From: Treponema sp.
GTDB lineage: Bacteria; Spirochaetota; Spirochaetia; Treponematales; Treponemataceae
DNA length: 32,949 nucleotides
Direction of reading: 5' to 3'
NCBI GenBank assembly: GCA_016297405.1
Contig: JAEDGP010000018.1
Span: forward strand, 1 to 32,949
Shown here one piece after another: positions 13,453 to 21,016 of this stretch. Numbering within the stretch: position 1 is the stretch's first letter; the number at the start of each line of letters is the position of its first letter. The notes under the pieces were generated by a model. It saw only the letters and a program-made list of their open reading frames with translations, had not been told where the DNA came from and searched no databases. A program made the translations under genes and the position numbers.

Positions 13453-15954
13453 ATGTTAACATTAAAATTCGGCGGTACTTCAATGGCTAATGCCCGCCGC
13501 ATCCTTTCTTCCGCAGATATTATTCTTAATCGTGCAAAGGAAGACAGACTTAGTGTTGTAGTTTCTGCCGCTGCCGGCGTTTCTAACAATCTTCAGGCTG
13601 CTATCGATGCATCAACATCCAGGAACACTGCAACAAATTTTGTTGTTGAAATAAAAAAACTTCATGAACAGATTTGTAATGAACTTCAATCAGAAGTGAA
13701 GGGATTTGATGCTGATAAAGTAATGGCTTCAATCAGTCCAAATTTCGATGAACTGGAAAAGCTTCTTGCTGGTTGTACTTCCTTCGGTGAAGTTCCTGAT
13801 ACAGTTTACTGCCGTATCATGGGAATGGGTGAACTTTGTTCAGCTCCGATTATGGAAGCCGTTCTTCGTGCTAAGGGTGAAAGCGTAATTCTCCTTGATA
13901 GCCGCAAGCATGTATTTACAAATGGAAATCAGAAGGAAGGAGAAGCTGATTATGGTTTGACTTCCGATGCGCTTCGTCCATATCGCGACGGTGAATCAAA
14001 TAGTCAGTCCCGCATTCTTCTCTTCCCAGGTTTCGTATGTGGATGGAAGAAAAATAAGGAATCTGAGCCAAAAATGGGGCTTCTTGGACGCAATGGTTCG
14101 GATTTTTCTGCTTCGATTATTGGAGCTTCACTTGGCGTAAAACGCGTTGAATTCTGGACTGATGTTGACGGTGTATACACTGCTGATCCTCGAATTGTAA
14201 AAGATGCGATTCTTGTTGATGATATGACTTATGAGGAAGCCATGGAACTTTCGTTCTTTGGTTCTAAAGTTCTTCATCCAAAAACTTTAGCTCCTCTTCA
14301 GGTAAAAGGAATCGAAGCCTGGAGTTTGAACAGTCATAATCCTTCTGCTCGTGGAACAAGAATCGGTAAAGGTCCATTTGAAAGCCGCGACAAGTCTTCA
14401 ATCTGTGGTGTTTCAGCACTCAAAAAGGTTTCTCTTATTTCAATCAGCGGAACTGCAATGAAAGATAAGACTGGTATGGCTAGCCGTATATTCAACGCAG
14501 TAAGCGCTGCAGGTTCTTCAATTCTTTTGATTACTCAGTCGTCAAGCGAATATACAATTTCATTCTGTGTAAAAGAAGTTGAATCAGAAAAAGTTCGTGA
14601 CGCTGTTGCAAAAGAATTTGAACTTGAAATCCGTGAAAAAATCATAAATCCAATTATAAACAAAACTGGTTGTGCAATAGTTTCTGTAGTAGGCGATGGT
14701 ATGATTAAGAATCGTGGTGTTGCCGCAAAGTTCATGAATGCGCTTTCAAGCCAGGATATCAATAACAAAGCCATTGCTCAGGGTTCAAGCGAACGCTGCA
14801 TTTCTTCCGTAATTTCTGAAGAATATGCAGATACAGCAGTAAAAGCTGTTCATCGATTCTTCTTTAATACAGCGCAGACAATTGAAGTTTTCGCATTTGG
14901 CGCAGGTACAATCGGTGGCACAATGATCGATCAGATTCGTGACCAGCACGAGAAGCTTCTTAAGGAAAAAGTTGATGTTAAGGTTCTTTCAATTACAACT
15001 ATTGACGGAATGAATCTTAATGAAGATGGACTTGATCTTTCGAACTGGCGTGAAGACATGAAGAAGCCAATGTTCAAGTTTGGTCCTGAAAATGTTGATC
15101 AGATTATTGAATTCGTAAAGGAAAAGAAGCCTTTGAATCCAGTGTTTGTTGACTGTACTGCATCTTATGATCTTCCTGATCGTTATCTGGATATCTTGAA
15201 TGCTGGAATGAGTATTGCAACACCAAATAAACGTGCAAACTCAAAGAACATCGAGTTCTATCATGAGCTTAGAAGAACGGCAAACAAGATGCACCGCCGC
15301 TTTCTTTACGAGACAAACGTTGGTGCCGGACTTCCTATCATTGATACTTTGCAGAATCTTTATAAATCTGGTGATAAGCTTGTGAGTTTCAATGGAATCA
15401 TGTCTGGTTCCCTCTCTTATATTTTTGGAAAACTTGATGAAGGCGTTCCATTCTCTAAGGCTGTGCTTGAAGCAAAGGAACTTCGCTATACCGAACCAGA
15501 TCCTCGTGATGATCTGAACGGTATGGACGTTGCACGCAAAGGTCTTATCATTGCCCGGGAATCAGGCTATGACATTGAGCTTGAAGATATCACTCTTTAC
15601 AAGGTGTTCCCTGAAAGCTTTGATTCTACTGGAACTGTTGAGGAATTCCTTAAAAAGCTTCCGGAAGTGGACGATTACTTTGCAAAGAAGATTGCTGATC
15701 TTAAGAAAGAAAATAAAGTTCTTCGAATGGGTGCAACAATCAAAGATGGAAAAGTTTCTGTGGGCATGATGGAAGTAAGCCAGAATGATCCGTTGTATAC
15801 TGTTCGCGGCGGAGAAAATGCGTTTGTATTCTACACAGAGCGCTATCAGCCAATTCCGCTTACTGTTCGTGGATATGGAGCTGGTGCTGGTGTAACGGCA
15901 GCAGGTGTATTTGGCGACATTCTTAGAACAGTTTCATTCAATCCTGAACGATAA
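13453..15954 (+). CDS. thrA: Bifunctional aspartokinase/homoserine dehydrogenase
   Basis: The protein has 833 residues, close to E. coli ThrA (820). The aspartokinase domain (about 1-290) starts with LKFGGTSM and includes GRNGSDFSASI and the WTDVDGVYTADPR segment. ACT-type regulatory repeats follow (about 310-460; VSLISISGTAM and CAIVSVVGDGM). The homoserine dehydrogenase domain begins with the Rossmann loop FAFGAGTIGG (near 480) and carries ETNVGAGLPI, GIMSGSLSYI and YTEPDPRDDLNGMDVARK. It catalyses the first and third steps toward threonine/methionine. The start at 13453 has TAAGGGG upstream; in-frame upstream codons lie inside the promoter. A terminator and the dispersed repeat follow. Confidence 0.97.
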   Translation: MLTLKFGGTSMANARRILSSADIILNRAKEDRLSVVVSAAAGVSNNLQAAIDASTSRNTATNFVVEIKKLHEQICNELQSEVKGFDADKVMASISPNFDELEKLLAGCTSFGEVPDTVYCRIMGMGELCSAPIMEAVLRAKGESVILLDSRKHVFTNGNQKEGEADYGLTSDALRPYRDGESNSQSRILLFPGFVCGWKKNKESEPKMGLLGRNGSDFSASIIGASLGVKRVEFWTDVDGVYTADPRIVKDAILVDDMTYEEAMELSFFGSKVLHPKTLAPLQVKGIEAWSLNSHNPSARGTRIGKGPFESRDKSSICGVSALKKVSLISISGTAMKDKTGMASRIFNAVSAAGSSILLITQSSSEYTISFCVKEVESEKVRDAVAKEFELEIREKIINPIINKTGCAIVSVVGDGMIKNRGVAAKFMNALSSQDINNKAIAQGSSERCISSVISEEYADTAVKAVHRFFFNTAQTIEVFAFGAGTIGGTMIDQIRDQHEKLLKEKVDVKVLSITTIDGMNLNEDGLDLSNWREDMKKPMFKFGPENVDQIIEFVKEKKPLNPVFVDCTASYDLPDRYLDILNAGMSIATPNKRANSKNIEFYHELRRTANKMHRRFLYETNVGAGLPIIDTLQNLYKSGDKLVSFNGIMSGSLSYIFGKLDEGVPFSKAVLEAKELRYTEPDPRDDLNGMDVARKGLIIARESGYDIELEDITLYKVFPESFDSTGTVEEFLKKLPEVDDYFAKKIADLKKENKVLRMGATIKDGKVSVGMMEVSQNDPLYTVRGGENAFVFYTERYQPIPLTVRGYGAGAGVTAAGVFGDILRTVSFNPER

Positions 15955-15972
15955 AAGAGACTGAAACTTGTA

Positions 15973-16012
15973 AGGTACTGGGTTTGATGAAAATCAAATG
16001 CAGTGCCTTTTT
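15973..16012 (+). terminator. Terminator after thrA
   Basis: AAGGTACTG (15973-15981) pairs with CAGTGCCTT, including one G-U, around a loop of about 20 bases, and is followed by a short T run. It lies immediately before the dispersed repeat copy B. Confidence 0.7.
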
Positions 16013-16014
16013 AA

Positions 16015-16091
16015 TTTAGGGTTTAGTACAAACCCTAAAAACGGCGAAGTCAAGGCTTTAAGCGTTAGCGTGCCTTGACTCGACGTATTTT
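16015..16091 (+). repeat. Dispersed two-hairpin repeat, copy B (complete)
   Basis: Hairpin 1 has arms TTTAGGGTTT (16015-16024) and AAACCCTAAA (16030-16039) around the loop AGTAC. Hairpin 2 has arms AGTCAAGGC (16048-16056) and GCCTTGACT (16072-16080) around 15 bases. The conserved block ends CGACGTATTT. It is in the same orientation as copies A and C and lies directly after the thrA terminator. Read on the minus strand, hairpin 2 is followed by GTTTTT, so it might also stop antisense transcription. Confidence 0.9.
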
Positions 16092-16112
16092 TCGTTATTT
16101 TGTTTATCTTCA

Positions 16113-16141
16113 TTGAGCGAATGGTTTTATTTATGTAGAAT
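16113..16141 (+). promoter_or_regulatory. Promoter of the acidic-tail lipoprotein gene
   Basis: TTGAGC (16113-16118), a 17-base spacer, and TAGAAT (16136-16141). The start is expected near 16148, leaving about 26 bases of leader that contain GAGGAG before the ATG at 16174. Confidence 0.6.
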
Positions 16142-16173
16142 AAAGTGTTTTTAAAGAAGAGGAGTTTTGATAA

Positions 16174-17892
16174 ATGAAAAAAGTTTTTTATTTGACTTGT
16201 GCAGGGATTGCTGCACTTTTCATGCTTGCAGGTTGTGGAAAGAAAAGTGGTGATGGTGAATCACGAAGTTTTGTTATGACCACAGTTGTGTATCCAGATG
16301 AAATTGCCCTTTGGAAAGACGGGGAGGATGAATTTGAGGGCAAGATGGTTGGCTCAGGACTTACCGTTTATCCTGGCACTGTACTTGACGCAGTAGTCGA
16401 AAATGGAGCTGTTTTGGAAAAGACAGGTATCCGCGCAAGTGATGGTGAATCTCGTGAATATGTGAAAGTTTACTTCAATGATGCTGATTTTTGGGTTCAG
16501 AAGAATCTTGTAATGGTGAACTCATATTGTGCCATGGTAACTTCCTATGATTCTCAGGTTCTGTATGAAAAACCTGCAAGTGATGGCATGATGAGTGTGG
16601 AAGTGCCATCCTCTGCTTTGGTTGCGGTTTCATGCGAAGCTGAAACAAATGGCTACAGAAAAGTTTCATATTGGTCAACTGATGCAAAGGGGAATCCTTC
16701 AACATCTTATAGCGGAAAATTTCTGAAATCTTCTGCTTTTGAAACTCTTGATTATCCATGTGAATCTATATTGATAAAACAGCTTTCCAGAAGAGGTGAC
16801 TTTTCAAAGCTTTCCGATAGCTTGATGGAGATTGTTTCAGTTATTAATAAGACAAATAGAACGTTTGATGTTTTTTCTTCGGAAATCGCCAGTTCAACTG
16901 CCCTTTATGTTCTTCAGGATAATTGTTCATTGTGGACTTTGAATGAAAGTGGCAATCTTGTGTACAAAAAGAGCGTCCCGGAAGGAACTGTTCTTGAAGA
17001 AGATGGAAGCGGATCTTTTGTTTGTAATTACGAGTCAGGCGGTAAGGTTCAATCTCAGAAACTTACTGTGATTACAGTAAAGTATGAAGGCGAGTCTTAT
17101 TATGTAATGAAGAACAAGGTTGCAAAAGGCGCGCTTGCTTATGCTGCTACTGACATTTTTTACCTGGATAACCAGGAACTTTATTCTTTTTCAACATCAT
17201 GTATTCCGGAAAAGACATTGGTTGTTGTTGCCTGTTTAAAAGATGTTAATTGGCTTGATGAAAAAAATTCATTGCGTCTTTATACGACATACTATTATAA
17301 CAAGTCAAAGAATATGGTTTCAAAGGTTTATGCCTTCGGTAGTAAATTTGGAAAACTTCATTCTTTTATAATGGATAAGGAAAGTCTTGCCGGTATAAGT
17401 CTTTACAAAAAAGCACTGGTTCAAAAGACAGACAAGCTTCGCTATGAAATGCTCAAAAACGTTCAGCTGGACAAAGTGAGCCCATTTGTTGCTGATTGGG
17501 TAAATGAAGCAGCCGGTAACTCTCTGTATCAGGGAAGTAAGGTTGCTTATGCGGCAGATGAATTTGCAAAGCAGCTGGAACAAGAAGCCAAAGATCAGAA
17601 GTCTGACTCCAGTTCATATGAAGAATCTTATTATGACTATTCTGATGATATGGATGATGAAACAGATGATTATTCGTACGATGATGACTCTTACGATTAT
17701 TATTCAGATGATGACTCAGTGGACGATGGTTCCTATGACGATTCAGATGATGATGACTCAGACGATTATTATTACAGCAATTATGTAGCCAATGATCCAG
17801 AGAATGGAGAGGGTGGTTACGAAAAAGATGAAGAGCTTTCATCTGACGGTTATGAATCAGAAGATGATGATTATTCGTACGATTACGAATAA
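16174..17892 (+). CDS. Lipoprotein with an Asp/Ser/Tyr-rich acidic C-terminal tail
   Basis: The protein has 572 residues. MKKVFYLTCAGIAALFMLAGCGKK is a classic type II signal with lipobox LAGC, so it would be lipidated on C21 and exported to the envelope. The body (about 25-470) contains beta-strand-rich segments around paired glycine/tyrosine stretches that could be SH3-like repeats, but I do not recognise a family. The last ~100 residues are almost entirely D, S, Y and E, with runs such as SDDDSVDDGSYDDSDDDDSDD, and are probably disordered, calcium-binding or surface-exposed. It has a good GAGGAG ribosome-binding site and its own promoter and terminator, so it is monocistronic. The function is unknown. 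Confidence 0.85.
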   Translation: MKKVFYLTCAGIAALFMLAGCGKKSGDGESRSFVMTTVVYPDEIALWKDGEDEFEGKMVGSGLTVYPGTVLDAVVENGAVLEKTGIRASDGESREYVKVYFNDADFWVQKNLVMVNSYCAMVTSYDSQVLYEKPASDGMMSVEVPSSALVAVSCEAETNGYRKVSYWSTDAKGNPSTSYSGKFLKSSAFETLDYPCESILIKQLSRRGDFSKLSDSLMEIVSVINKTNRTFDVFSSEIASSTALYVLQDNCSLWTLNESGNLVYKKSVPEGTVLEEDGSGSFVCNYESGGKVQSQKLTVITVKYEGESYYVMKNKVAKGALAYAATDIFYLDNQELYSFSTSCIPEKTLVVVACLKDVNWLDEKNSLRLYTTYYYNKSKNMVSKVYAFGSKFGKLHSFIMDKESLAGISLYKKALVQKTDKLRYEMLKNVQLDKVSPFVADWVNEAAGNSLYQGSKVAYAADEFAKQLEQEAKDQKSDSSSYEESYYDYSDDMDDETDDYSYDDDSYDYYSDDDSVDDGSYDDSDDDDSDDYYYSNYVANDPENGEGGYEKDEELSSDGYESEDDDYSYDYE

Positions 17893-17908
17893 CTTCAATT
17901 TATAATGG

Positions 17909-17949
17909 AAAGGTCGAAATGAATGTTGTTCTTTTCGACCTTTTTTTTT
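17909..17949 (+). terminator. Terminator after the lipoprotein gene
   Basis: AAAGGTCGAAA (17909-17919) pairs with TTTCGACCTTT around a short loop and runs into nine T (17941-17949). This is a strong intrinsic terminator. Confidence 0.9.
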
Positions 17950-17981
17950 GTCTTGGATTTTGGTATATTGAATCATTGTTT

Positions 17982-18011
17982 TTGAACAAGGAGAATAATT
18001 TAAGATAAAAA
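17982..18011 (+). promoter_or_regulatory. Possible promoter of the DAHPS–PDT/ilvN unit
   Basis: TTGAAC (17982-17987) and TAAAAA (18006-18011) are 18 bases apart. The match is modest. Transcription would start near 18018, giving a ~29-base leader that contains GGGAGC (18037-18042) before the ATG at 18047. Confidence 0.35.
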
Positions 18012-18046
18012 CTTGGGCTAATTCAGTAGTTTTTATGGGAGCTTTT

Positions 18047-19996
18047 ATGGTAATTGTATTGAAAAACACTGCAACAGAAGAAGATAAAAGAAAAATAAAA
18101 GAGTTTCTTGCTCAAAAAAATTTTAAAACCAATGAACTTCCTGGCGAAGAAGAAACCATCATTGCAGCCGTTGGAAAAATGGGAATGGATCCCCACGATT
18201 TGGCTCTTTTTGCTGGTGTTGAGCGGGTTATTCCAATCAGCAAACCTTACAAAATGGCAAGCCGTGAATTTAAGAAAGATGATACTGTGATTCAACTTCA
18301 GAACAATCGTTCCCAGATTATTCGCATTGGAGGGCAGCGCATTGTTTCTATTGCTGGCCCTTGTGCCATTGAAAACGAGCAGCAGATGAATGATATCGCC
18401 AAAGCCGTTGCAGCCTCTGGTGCTTGTATGCTTCGAGGTGGAGCATATAAACCTAGAACTTCACCTTATGCTTTTCAGGGACTTGGGGAAGAAGGTCTTG
18501 TATTGCTAAAAAAATATGGTGATAAATATGGGCTTCCTGTAGTTACAGAGTGTGTTTCTCAAGATCATCTTCCCTTGATGAAAAAGCATGGCATCGATAT
18601 GATTCAAATTGGCGCCCGCAACATGCAGAATTTTGAACTTCTGAAAAAAGTCGGCGAGATGAAATTTCCTGTAATGCTAAAAAGAGGTCTTTGCGCAACT
18701 ATTGAGGAATGGCTTATGAGCGCCGAATATCTTTTAAGTTCAGGTGCTGAGCAGGTAATTTTGTGTGAACGAGGAATCCGCACTTATGAGAAGGCTACCC
18801 GCAATACTTTGGATCTTTCTGCAATTCCTGTTTTGCGCACCATGACTCATCTGCCAATTATCGTGGATCCAAGCCATGCTGTTGGAGTTCGGGATAAAGT
18901 AAGTCCGATGGCTTTGGCAGCAGTTGCAGCGGGCGCGGATGGCATTATTGTTGAAGTGCATAATAATCCTGAAAAAGCATTGAGCGATGGGCCTCAGGCT
19001 TTGCTTCCAGAAATGTTTGATAAGCTGATGCATGACATTGAAGCTATGTCACCGGTTCTTGGAAAATCGGTTGTTCATATTCGACCAGATGTGAATGTTC
19101 TGGAAAAGAAATCTGACAAAAGTGTTTCTGGAAAGATTGTGTGCGCGTATAACGGCATTCGAGGTACTTATGCAGAACAGGCTGTAAATCGATATTTTGA
19201 TGGAGAAGCTGAAGCAAAGAGTGTTCCCTCTTTCAAGGAAATCTTCAAGGCCGTGATGAATGGCGATGCTGATTACGGTATGGTTCCAATTGAAAATTCC
19301 CTTGGTGGTTCAGTATACGATAACTATGATAATCTTACCCGCTTTGAAGATGTTTCGATTGTTGGCGCTTTGTCTTTAAGAATACAGCATGCGTTGCTTG
19401 CACCAAAAGGTGCAACAATCCATACCATAAAGAGAGTTTATTCTCATCCCCAGGGTTTTGCCCAGTGCGTAAAGATGATTGAAGACCATAAATGGGAAAA
19501 AATTACCGCTTCTTCAACAGCCACTGCTGCAAAGATGGTAAGTGATGCATGTTCCAAGGAAAATGCTGCCATTGCCAGTGCAATAACAGCAAAGTATTAT
19601 AATCTGGAGATTCTTCAGGAAGATATTCAGGATGATCCTAGGGACTATACTCGCTTTGTTGTCATTGCTGCAAACCATGTGCAGCAAAAAAGTCTGGATT
19701 TTGGAAAATCGCCTAATGTCATCTCATTTGTTTTCTGCACGGAAAACGAAACTGGTGCGCTCTACAATGCTTTGGGTGTTTTTCAGCGAAACAAATTGAA
19801 TCTGACTCGTCTTGAAAGCCGACCGATAAAAGGTCAGCCATGGCATTATTGGTTTTATGCAGATGCATCATTGGAAAATGATGAACAAAAGACAAATAAA
19901 TATGTTCAATCTGTAATAAATGAGTTAAAATCTGTATCAGAACATGTTCGTGTTCTTGGAGTATATTCAGAAGCCGAACAGATGATAAAAAATTAA
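18047..19996 (+). CDS. aroF-pheA: DAHP synthase (type I-beta) fused to prephenate dehydratase with ACT domain
   Basis: The protein has 649 residues. Residues ~1-70 are the ferredoxin-like regulatory domain of Thermotoga-type DAHP synthase (MVIVLKNTATEED). Residues ~90-335 are the synthase, with SIAGPCAIE, RGGAYKPRTSPYAFQG, LCERGIRTYEKATRNTLDLS and VDPSHAVG. Residues ~365-545 are prephenate dehydratase (CAYNGIRGTYAEQA, VPIENSLGGSVYDNYD, DYTRFVVI). An ACT domain follows (TGALYNALGVF and the ESRP phenylalanine-site motif). It would make DAHP from PEP and erythrose-4-phosphate, and phenylpyruvate from prephenate. No chorismate mutase domain is visible. GGGAGC precedes the ATG at 18047; the in-frame ATG at 18035 overlaps that site. 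ilvN follows 17 bases later. Confidence 0.93.
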   Translation: MVIVLKNTATEEDKRKIKEFLAQKNFKTNELPGEEETIIAAVGKMGMDPHDLALFAGVERVIPISKPYKMASREFKKDDTVIQLQNNRSQIIRIGGQRIVSIAGPCAIENEQQMNDIAKAVAASGACMLRGGAYKPRTSPYAFQGLGEEGLVLLKKYGDKYGLPVVTECVSQDHLPLMKKHGIDMIQIGARNMQNFELLKKVGEMKFPVMLKRGLCATIEEWLMSAEYLLSSGAEQVILCERGIRTYEKATRNTLDLSAIPVLRTMTHLPIIVDPSHAVGVRDKVSPMALAAVAAGADGIIVEVHNNPEKALSDGPQALLPEMFDKLMHDIEAMSPVLGKSVVHIRPDVNVLEKKSDKSVSGKIVCAYNGIRGTYAEQAVNRYFDGEAEAKSVPSFKEIFKAVMNGDADYGMVPIENSLGGSVYDNYDNLTRFEDVSIVGALSLRIQHALLAPKGATIHTIKRVYSHPQGFAQCVKMIEDHKWEKITASSTATAAKMVSDACSKENAAIASAITAKYYNLEILQEDIQDDPRDYTRFVVIAANHVQQKSLDFGKSPNVISFVFCTENETGALYNALGVFQRNKLNLTRLESRPIKGQPWHYWFYADASLENDEQKTNKYVQSVINELKSVSEHVRVLGVYSEAEQMIKN

Positions 19997-20013
19997 AATT
20001 TTGGGAAATCATA

Positions 20014-20502
20014 ATGGAAAAATTTGTACTTTCAGTTTTAGTAGAAAATCATGCAGGCGTTTTAAGTCGTGTTTCAGGCCTCTTTAGCCGTAGAGGTTAC
20101 AACATCGATTCTCTTACAGTTTGTGAAACAAATGTACCAGGCCAGTCAAGAATGACAATCGTTGTTAATGGCGATGAATATATTCTTGAACAGATCGAAA
20201 AACAGCTTTCAAAACTGGTGGAGGTTATTTCCATCAAGCATCTTGAAAAAGCAAAGACAACTCAGCGTGAAATGGCATTGATAAAGGTTCGTGCAGAAGG
20301 AACTCAGCGTGCCGTTATTATCGAAACTTGTGAAATCTTCCGCGCACACATTGTGGATGTTGGTGTGGAATCTGTAATTGTTGAAGCAACAGGAAGCGAA
20401 GATAAGATTGAAAGCCTTATCCGTTTGCTTCAGCCTTACGGAATCCTTGAGTACGTTAAGACTGGCCTGACAGCAATGGATCGCGGCTCCGAAGTGATGT
20501 AA
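20014..20502 (+). CDS. ilvN: Acetolactate synthase regulatory (small) subunit
   Basis: The protein has 162 residues, normal for IlvN/IlvH. The N-terminal ACT domain shows LVENHAGVLSRVSGLFSRRGYNIDSL, and the second half carries the conserved C-terminal domain (MALIKVRAEG, ETCEIFRAHIVDV, LLQPYGILEYVKTG). It binds valine or another effector and activates the catalytic subunit IlvB in branched-chain amino acid synthesis. No ilvB is adjacent; instead the gene follows the DAHPS–PDT fusion by 17 bases and is probably co-transcribed. TTGGGAAATC is a modest ribosome-binding site. Its stop codon directly abuts the stop of the convergent next gene. Confidence 0.94.
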   Translation: MEKFVLSVLVENHAGVLSRVSGLFSRRGYNIDSLTVCETNVPGQSRMTIVVNGDEYILEQIEKQLSKLVEVISIKHLEKAKTTQREMALIKVRAEGTQRAVIIETCEIFRAHIVDVGVESVIVEATGSEDKIESLIRLLQPYGILEYVKTGLTAMDRGSEVM

Positions 20503-20970
20503 TTATTTCAACTTGGACCATTTTTCATCGAAAAAGGAATATTGGAAACCTTCTTTTTCCACCCGAAGGATTCTGAATATTTTGACTTTCTGGGTGAAAT
20601 CTTCAGGGGTGAACAGTTCTATTGCAACTCCTGGAGATTTTTTTTTGCAGATAATCATTTTACAGCTGCTTTTCTTTTCATCATTGAATGTGATGATCCA
20701 GTTCAGGAAAATGTAGTTGTGGTCCTGATCGATTTTAGTTGATTGAATGGCGGTAATTTCTTCCCTTAATTGGGTCGTGCCTGAAAAAGCCTTTGAGCTT
20801 GAAATTTCAATGAATGTTGGAAAAAAAGGAAACAGCTTGATATTGTTTTTATTGTGCTTTTGCATGAAATAATTGATTTTGGACTGCAGCTCTTTTTCCT
20901 GATTCGGATTCAGTTTGATTGCAAAAAAAAATGATTTTTCCAGCGTTTTTTGTTGATTATCTGCATTCAT
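20503..20970 (-). CDS. Uncharacterised 155-residue protein
   Basis: I do not recognise a family. The N terminus (KSFFFAIKLNPNQEKELQSKINYFMQKH) resembles in pattern the first strand and helix of 2H phosphoesterases, but no HxT/S motifs are present, so the likeness may be superficial. The rest alternates strands and charged segments; no signal peptide or membrane segment is seen. The minus-strand frame is open throughout and the competing plus-strand frames are shorter. There is no Shine-Dalgarno; -10-like TATTAT (20978-20983) lies seven bases before the ATG, so the mRNA may be leaderless. It diverges from the metallopeptidase gene across 46 bases. Confidence 0.62.
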   Translation of the reverse strand: MNADNQQKTLEKSFFFAIKLNPNQEKELQSKINYFMQKHNKNNIKLFPFFPTFIEISSSKAFSGTTQLREEITAIQSTKIDQDHNYIFLNWIITFNDEKKSSCKMIICKKKSPGVAIELFTPEDFTQKVKIFRILRVEKEGFQYSFFDEKWSKLK

Positions 20971-21004
20971 CTTTTTAATAATAGTATTTTTTTTAAAAAT
21001 AATG

Positions 21005-21010
21005 TAGTAT
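21005..21010 (+). promoter_or_regulatory. -10 element of the metallopeptidase-like gene
   Basis: TAGTAT (21005-21010) lies six bases before the ATG at 21017, which would put the transcription start on the start codon. No -35 match or Shine-Dalgarno is seen. This is weaker than the other leaderless candidates because only the -10 is present. Confidence 0.4.
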
Positions 21011-21016
21011 TAGTTT

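Noticed and set aside
17989..18010. AAGGAG at 17989 as a ribosome-binding site for a leader peptide before the DAHPS–PDT gene
   Set aside because: No ATG, GTG or TTG lies 4-12 bases downstream, and no run of Phe or Tyr codons follows.
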